DNA from: Sphingobium bisphenolivorans
GTDB lineage: Bacteria > Pseudomonadota > Alphaproteobacteria > Sphingomonadales > Sphingomonadaceae
Assembly (NCBI RefSeq): GCF_000412635.1
Contig: NZ_ASTG01000031.1
Location: forward strand, 1-41,335
Direction of reading: 5' to 3'
DNA: 41,335 nt
The position numbers were made by a program, and so were the translations under genes. The notes below the pieces were generated by a model. The model worked only from the letters and a program-made list of their open reading frames with translations, was not told the origin of the DNA and did no database searches. Of the stretch, positions 37,818 to 41,335 are shown piece by piece (the first letter of the stretch is position 1; the number at the start of each line of letters is the position of its first letter).

Positions 37818-40391
37818 GTGAGGGTGGGCAGCCAGCTTGATCATGTCGGTCTCTCCGCTTCACAGGCGCGCGAGCGGCTGGCCGAGGGGGGAGCCAACGA
37901 ACTGCCCCGCCCGAACCGGCGGACGCCTTTGCGGATCACGCTGGAAGTGTTGCGCGAGCCCATGTTCGCTATGCTGCTGGCGGCGGGGGTCATCTATCTG
38001 CTGCTCGGCGACAGGACCGAGGCGCTTATCCTGGTGGGCTTTGCCGGCTTGTCCATCCTCATCACGATCGTGCAGGAGGCGCGTACGGAGCGCACGCTGG
38101 AGGCGTTGCGGGACCTGTCTGCGCCGCGCGCGCTGGTGATACGCGATGGTGAAACCGTCCGCATCCCAGGCCGCGAAGTGGTGATTGGCGATATCTTGGT
38201 GCTGGAAGCGGGGGACCGCGTCGCGGCAGATGCGCTGCTGATTGAGGCGCAGGAACTGGAGGCGGACGAATCCCTGCTGACCGGGGAAGCGGTTCCAGTC
38301 CGAAAGCGCGCAGCGCTGGCAAGCGATCCGGAACAGGCGGAACCGGGCGGTGACGATACACCCCATCTCTTTTCGGGCGCCGTCATCACGCGCGGCAGCG
38401 GCATTGCGCGGGTGAGCGCCACCGGCCGGCGCAGCCGTATCGGTCAGATCGGGCGGTTTCTCGAGACATTGGAGACAGAAGCGCCGCACCTCCAGAAGGA
38501 AACCGCCCGGATGGTCAGCCTCTGCGCGGGCGGCGGCGTGGCTATCGCGCTGCTGGTGGTCCTGCTTTATGGCTGGCTGCGCGGCGACTGGATGGCTGCG
38601 CTGCTCGCCGGCATCGCCACCGCCATGTCGTTATTGCCTGAAGAATTCCCGGTGGTTCTCACGATCTTCCTGGCGGTGGGCGCATGGCGCATCGCGCAGG
38701 TGGGGGTGCTAACCCGGCGCGCGTCCGCCATAGAGGCTCTGGGCGCCGCAACGGTCCTGTGCACGGACAAGACCGGGACGCTGACCCAGAACCGGATGAC
38801 GGTAACCGAGCTTTGGCTCCCGTCAGGCGCCGTGACAAACCTGGAAGACAGATTGCCGCGGCCTGAGTTTCGTGAGTTGATCGGCGCGGCGGCGCTGGCG
38901 AGCGCCCCGGTCCCGGTCGATCCTATGGAGGTTGCGTTCCACAGCATTGCGAAGGATATCCGGGTTCCCGCGCGCGCGGACTGGGAGCTGGTTCACACAT
39001 ATGGTCTCCGGCCGGACCTGCTCGCGATGTCCAATGTATGGCGGTCGGCGGAAATGGGGGAGCCGCTGACTGTGGCCGCCAAAGGGGCTCCGGAAGCGAT
39101 AGCACGCCTGTGCCGGCTGGATGGGGAAGCTCGGCAGGCGCTAGAGCAAGCCGTCGAGGCGATGGCGGCGCGGGGGATCCGCGTCCTGGGGGTAGCCTCT
39201 GCGCAGACGGTCGATGATGATCTGCACAAGGGGCATGACGTGCATGACTTCGCTCTTCTAGGACTGGTCGGCCTGTCCGATCCGCTGCGGGCAGGAGTTC
39301 CCGAGGCGATCGCCCAATGCGGCTCAGCCGGAATCCGGGTCGTCATGATTACCGGTGATTATCCCGTCACCGCCCAGGCGATCGCGGCGAAGGCGGGGAT
39401 CGGGTCGGGCGGCATCCTGACGGGCGATGAAGTGCGGGCCCTCTCCGACGCTGAACTCTGCGCGCGCGTGAAGGATGTGGCGATATTCGCCCGCACCATG
39501 CCCGAACAGAAGCTGCGGATTGTGTCAGCGCTCAAGGCTGCGGGCGAAGTGGTTGCAATGACAGGCGACGGGGTCAATGACGCGCCGGCGCTTAAGGCGG
39601 CCCATATTGGCATCGCCATGGGCAAGCGCGGCACCGATGTGGCGCGGGAGGCAGCGGCCATTGTCCTGGTGGAGGATGATTTCGGCGCCATCGTCGTGGC
39701 CATTCGCCTCGGCCGTCGCATCTATGACAATATCCGCAAGGCTATCGGTTTCATCTTCGCCGTGCATGTGCCAATCGCGGGGCTTGCCGTTTCCCCGCTG
39801 TTGCTGGGGCTGCCGCTGGTGCTGGGACCAATTCAGATTGCCCTGCTTGAAATGATTATCGATCCGGTGTGCGCTCTCGTCTTCGAGGCCGAGAGGGAGG
39901 AGAGCAGGATCATGCGCAGACCGCCTCGTGATCCGGCCGAGCGCTTGTTTTCCATTCGGCTGATACTCCCCAGCGTCATTTACGGCGGTATTGCCTTTGC
40001 CCTTCTCTGTGCCCTTCAAGTCGCAGGCACCTACTGGGGCTTTTCTCCTGATCGTGTGAGGGCGCTCGTTTTCGTCTCGCTGGTTGGCTCAATCATGGCG
40101 CTTGCTCTCGTCACTCGCTCGTTCAGCGCATCTCTTGGCCGGGCCGTCTGGAGGCACAATCTTACGCTACGCTACGTCGGGACAGCTGTTGTCATAGGCT
40201 GTTTCTCGATATTGGCGTTCGCACCTCTGAGGGACCTGCTCGGGTTCGCACCGCTCGCCTCGACCGATCTGCCATTTCTGCTACTGACTCCCGCAATCAC
40301 CCTGCTGTTGTGCGAGCTCGTCAAAGGATATGGCTTAGGGGCCTCACGTTTGGGAGAGGCCAGACGCGCGGCTGTTTCAGTCAAAAGATAA
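37818..40391 (+). CDS. Cation-translocating P-type ATPase (P2A, Ca2+/PMR1-CtpF-like)
   Basis: A protein of about 857 aa with the P-type core. The actuator has LTGEAVPV, helix 4 has the LLPEEFPVVLTIF motif, phosphorylation site D317 lies in CTDKTGTLTQNR, and KGAPEA plus MTGDGVNDAPALK follow. C-terminal helices 5-10 are complete. The PEEFP form of the helix-4 motif is found in bacterial relatives of SERCA/PMR1 pumps, which export Ca2+ or Mn2+. The mycobacterial hypoxia-regulon CtpF is a relative, from memory. No ATG fits; GTG 37818 is my choice, with GTG 37824 and TTG 37764 possible. It follows ppsA by about 75 nt and may share its promoter. Confidence 0.9.
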   Translation: MRVGSQLDHVGLSASQARERLAEGGANELPRPNRRTPLRITLEVLREPMFAMLLAAGVIYLLLGDRTEALILVGFAGLSILITIVQEARTERTLEALRDLSAPRALVIRDGETVRIPGREVVIGDILVLEAGDRVAADALLIEAQELEADESLLTGEAVPVRKRAALASDPEQAEPGGDDTPHLFSGAVITRGSGIARVSATGRRSRIGQIGRFLETLETEAPHLQKETARMVSLCAGGGVAIALLVVLLYGWLRGDWMAALLAGIATAMSLLPEEFPVVLTIFLAVGAWRIAQVGVLTRRASAIEALGAATVLCTDKTGTLTQNRMTVTELWLPSGAVTNLEDRLPRPEFRELIGAAALASAPVPVDPMEVAFHSIAKDIRVPARADWELVHTYGLRPDLLAMSNVWRSAEMGEPLTVAAKGAPEAIARLCRLDGEARQALEQAVEAMAARGIRVLGVASAQTVDDDLHKGHDVHDFALLGLVGLSDPLRAGVPEAIAQCGSAGIRVVMITGDYPVTAQAIAAKAGIGSGGILTGDEVRALSDAELCARVKDVAIFARTMPEQKLRIVSALKAAGEVVAMTGDGVNDAPALKAAHIGIAMGKRGTDVAREAAAIVLVEDDFGAIVVAIRLGRRIYDNIRKAIGFIFAVHVPIAGLAVSPLLLGLPLVLGPIQIALLEMIIDPVCALVFEAEREESRIMRRPPRDPAERLFSIRLILPSVIYGGIAFALLCALQVAGTYWGFSPDRVRALVFVSLVGSIMALALVTRSFSASLGRAVWRHNLTLRYVGTAVVIGCFSILAFAPLRDLLGFAPLASTDLPFLLLTPAITLLLCELVKGYGLGASRLGEARRAAVSVKR

Positions 40392-40610
40392 GCGAAGGCG
40401 CCGGAGACCCGCCTCAGGTGCAGAGTTGGGGTGTTGATCGGCCGAGTTGCAGACCGCTTGACCCCCTCAACTGCCCTTTGACGATATTGATCAGTTTCCC
40501 AATCAGGTTGCGGGAACATGCGCGAAAGAGATTAATTCTCAGGGTTGCCGGGATGGAACAGGGGAAACCGGGCAGGTCATTGGCGAGAAGCCTTGCAAGA
40601 GCCGAGAATT
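40392..40610. other. intergenic region, no supported gene
   Basis: About 220 bp between the P-type ATPase and the MliC-like gene. I see no ribosome-site-led frame other than shadows of the next gene, no TACKTA motif and no hairpin with a T-run. It contains an AT-richer patch near 40480-40500. Confidence 0.5.
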
Positions 40611-40958
40611 ATGCCCCTACAGCTCTTATTATGGATTGCAGCATCTTGGTTGCTCGTCTTCCCGGCCGATAAGGCGAAGGACAGTGGTGAACGTCCCCGG
40701 GTTGCTGTCGTACAGGTAAAATGTGCAGGCGAACGCCATTTCCTCCTGCGCATCCAACCGCAACGTGTGAAAGTTGTTGTTGACCGCCGGAGCTTTGAAC
40801 TCCGCCGCCAACCCTCGTCACTCGGCTACTACCGCAGCGGAGATACGACACTGATCATATACGGCGATTTCGTTGCTTTTGTGTCTCGAGGGAACTTCGG
40901 TTGGCAGAATTGCCACATTGAGCGCCCTCGGGATCATCTTCGCCGCATGGTTAGATGA
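40611..40958 (+). CDS. Small secreted protein, MliC (lysozyme-inhibitor)-like
   Basis: A 115-aa protein with a short signal peptide (MPLQLLLWIAASWLLVFPAD). The mature part has a beta-rich pattern: VKCAGERHFLLRI, then FELRRQPSSLGYYRSGD, LIIYGDFVAFVSRG and a closing QNC. C38 and C101 bracket the domain as the disulfide pair does in MliC/PliC, and the SG-containing loop followed by a short W/Y-G-D strand also fits. MliC proteins protect peptidoglycan from C-type lysozyme. The match is by pattern only and distant, so hypothetical secreted protein is the cautious name. The longer frame from 40545 is possible but has no signal peptide at its start. Confidence 0.55.
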   Translation: MPLQLLLWIAASWLLVFPADKAKDSGERPRVAVVQVKCAGERHFLLRIQPQRVKVVVDRRSFELRRQPSSLGYYRSGDTTLIIYGDFVAFVSRGNFGWQNCHIERPRDHLRRMVR

Positions 40959-41159
40959 TGCCGGAGGTGGAGCGGCTTCTCGCCTTCGGCCGCGTGGCTT
41001 TGGCGAAATGACGCGAGTCGCGCATCGGCACCCGGTGCCGGGCTAGGGAGGATAGGTGATTGGAGGAGCCGGTAAGTGGAATACGGTTCAAGTCCGCTAC
41101 CTCACTGCGGCAGGCAATCTGAACTGGCGCGGCATCCCACTCCGGCTACCGATAGAAGA
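40959..41159. other. palindrome-rich intergenic region upstream of the clpB 3' end
   Basis: About 200 bp between two convergent genes with several strong inverted repeats: GCGGC...GCCGC near 40973-41002, CGCG-AGT-CGCG near 41013-41023, and CGGCAC-CCG-GTGCCG at 41026-41040. None is followed by a T-run. A GGTTCAAGTCC string near 41085 recalls a tRNA T-arm but cannot be built into a cloverleaf. The hairpins may end or protect the convergent transcripts. Confidence 0.4.
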
Positions 41160-41335
41160 TCATGCTGCTTTTGACAGTTGCTCAATAACCTCAAGATCCA
41201 GACAGCTCTCGCCAGGCGCCACCCTAACCGTAGACCCATCCGGCACCTCGCCGCGCAGGATCAGGTCCGCCAGCGGGTCCTGCAGGTGACGCTGCACCGC
41301 GCGCTTGAGCGGCCGTGCGCCATAGACCGGGTCAT
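41160..41335 (-). CDS. clpB: ClpB disaggregase, C-terminal end (partial)
   Basis: The last 58 codons of a gene that runs off the right edge, stop TGA at 41160-41162. The frame begins [20 protein letters not shown] and continues [13 protein letters not shown], which is the conserved C-terminal D2-small-domain sequence of ClpB (GARPLKR sensor-2 motif). The tail after it is ordinary ClpB length. ClpB rescues aggregated proteins with DnaK and works with small heat-shock proteins such as the Hsp20 encoded at 8117. Only the end is visible, so completeness and promoter cannot be judged. Confidence 0.92.
   Translation of the reverse strand, partial: DPVYGARPLKRAVQRHLQDPLADLILRGEVPDGSTVRVAPGESCLDLEVIEQLSKAA

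Noticed and set aside
41050..41130. tRNA-like or cobalamin-riboswitch-like string (GGTTCAAGTCC followed by CCGCTACCTCACTG)
   Set aside because: No cloverleaf can be drawn: the T-stem has only 3 pairs and no acceptor partner is found. The B12-box resemblance is partial, and the only gene downstream on that strand is absent because clpB lies on the opposite strand.

Overview
The window is GC-rich, densely coded bacterial DNA, most likely from an alphaproteobacterium of the sphingomonad type. That is an inference from protein flavour: a FixLJ pair very close to the rhizobial one, a BigR-like repressor, and an IS6100-like element. I could not run a search to confirm it. No rRNA, tRNA or CRISPR array is visible.

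Layout. (1) 1-1026: a complete IS6-family element whose right end cuts into the 3' remnant of an ion-channel gene. (2) 1237-5111: a MgtC/DUF4010 membrane protein, then a divergent sulfide/persulfide detoxification module (persulfide dioxygenase <-> BigR/SqrR-like repressor, rhodanese, TauE/SafE exporter) with a palindromic operator in the shared promoter. (3) 5121-8055: a three-gene HlyD / FtsX-type permease / ATPase exporter operon joined by 4-nt stop/start overlaps. (4) 8117-24747: a stress block holding Hsp20 with a coupled His/Met-rich secreted protein, two divergent zinc alcohol dehydrogenases, MgtA, a flippase-like membrane protein, an ADP-forming acyl-CoA synthetase fused to a GNAT domain, a sensorless histidine kinase, a three-BON-domain protein, a 37-aa membrane peptide, a universal stress protein, an APH/AAA kinase, and a FixL-FixJ pair. 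FixL keeps the heme-ligand His and the O2-contacting Arg. (5) 24835-37743: a receiver-only protein and an HTH-only protein (a split FixJ), erythromycin-esterase-like protein, alpha/beta hydrolase, phosphoribosyltransferase, small membrane protein, lipoprotein, PfkB kinase, CBS protein, PRPP-synthetase-like and AMP-phosphorylase-type proteins, a flavodoxin-fold reductase, a beta-CASP metallo-beta-lactamase RNase-like protein and PEP synthase. (6) 37818-41335: a second P-type ATPase (Ca2+/PMR1-like), a MliC-like secreted protein, and the C-terminus of ClpB running off the edge.

How it fits together. The content of blocks 4-6 (Hsp20, USP, PfkB, phosphoribosyltransferase, erythromycin esterase, APH/AAA kinase, CBS pair, CtpF-like ATPase, heme sensor kinase and NarL/FixJ-type regulator) closely parallels the hypoxia/dormancy (DosR) regulon of mycobacteria, but here it sits beside FixLJ. 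An 8-bp motif around a TAC(G/T)TA core, resembling the FixJ consensus GTAMGTAG as I remember it, recurs in intergenic DNA. For most target genes it lies 59-74 nt upstream of the start codon: hsp20 operon, both ADHs, mgtA, the kinase/BON operon, the split regulator, the deoA-like/prs operon, the beta-CASP gene and ppsA. For pfkB it is closer. My main inference is that the window carries a largely self-contained oxygen-responsive survival island wired through FixLJ.
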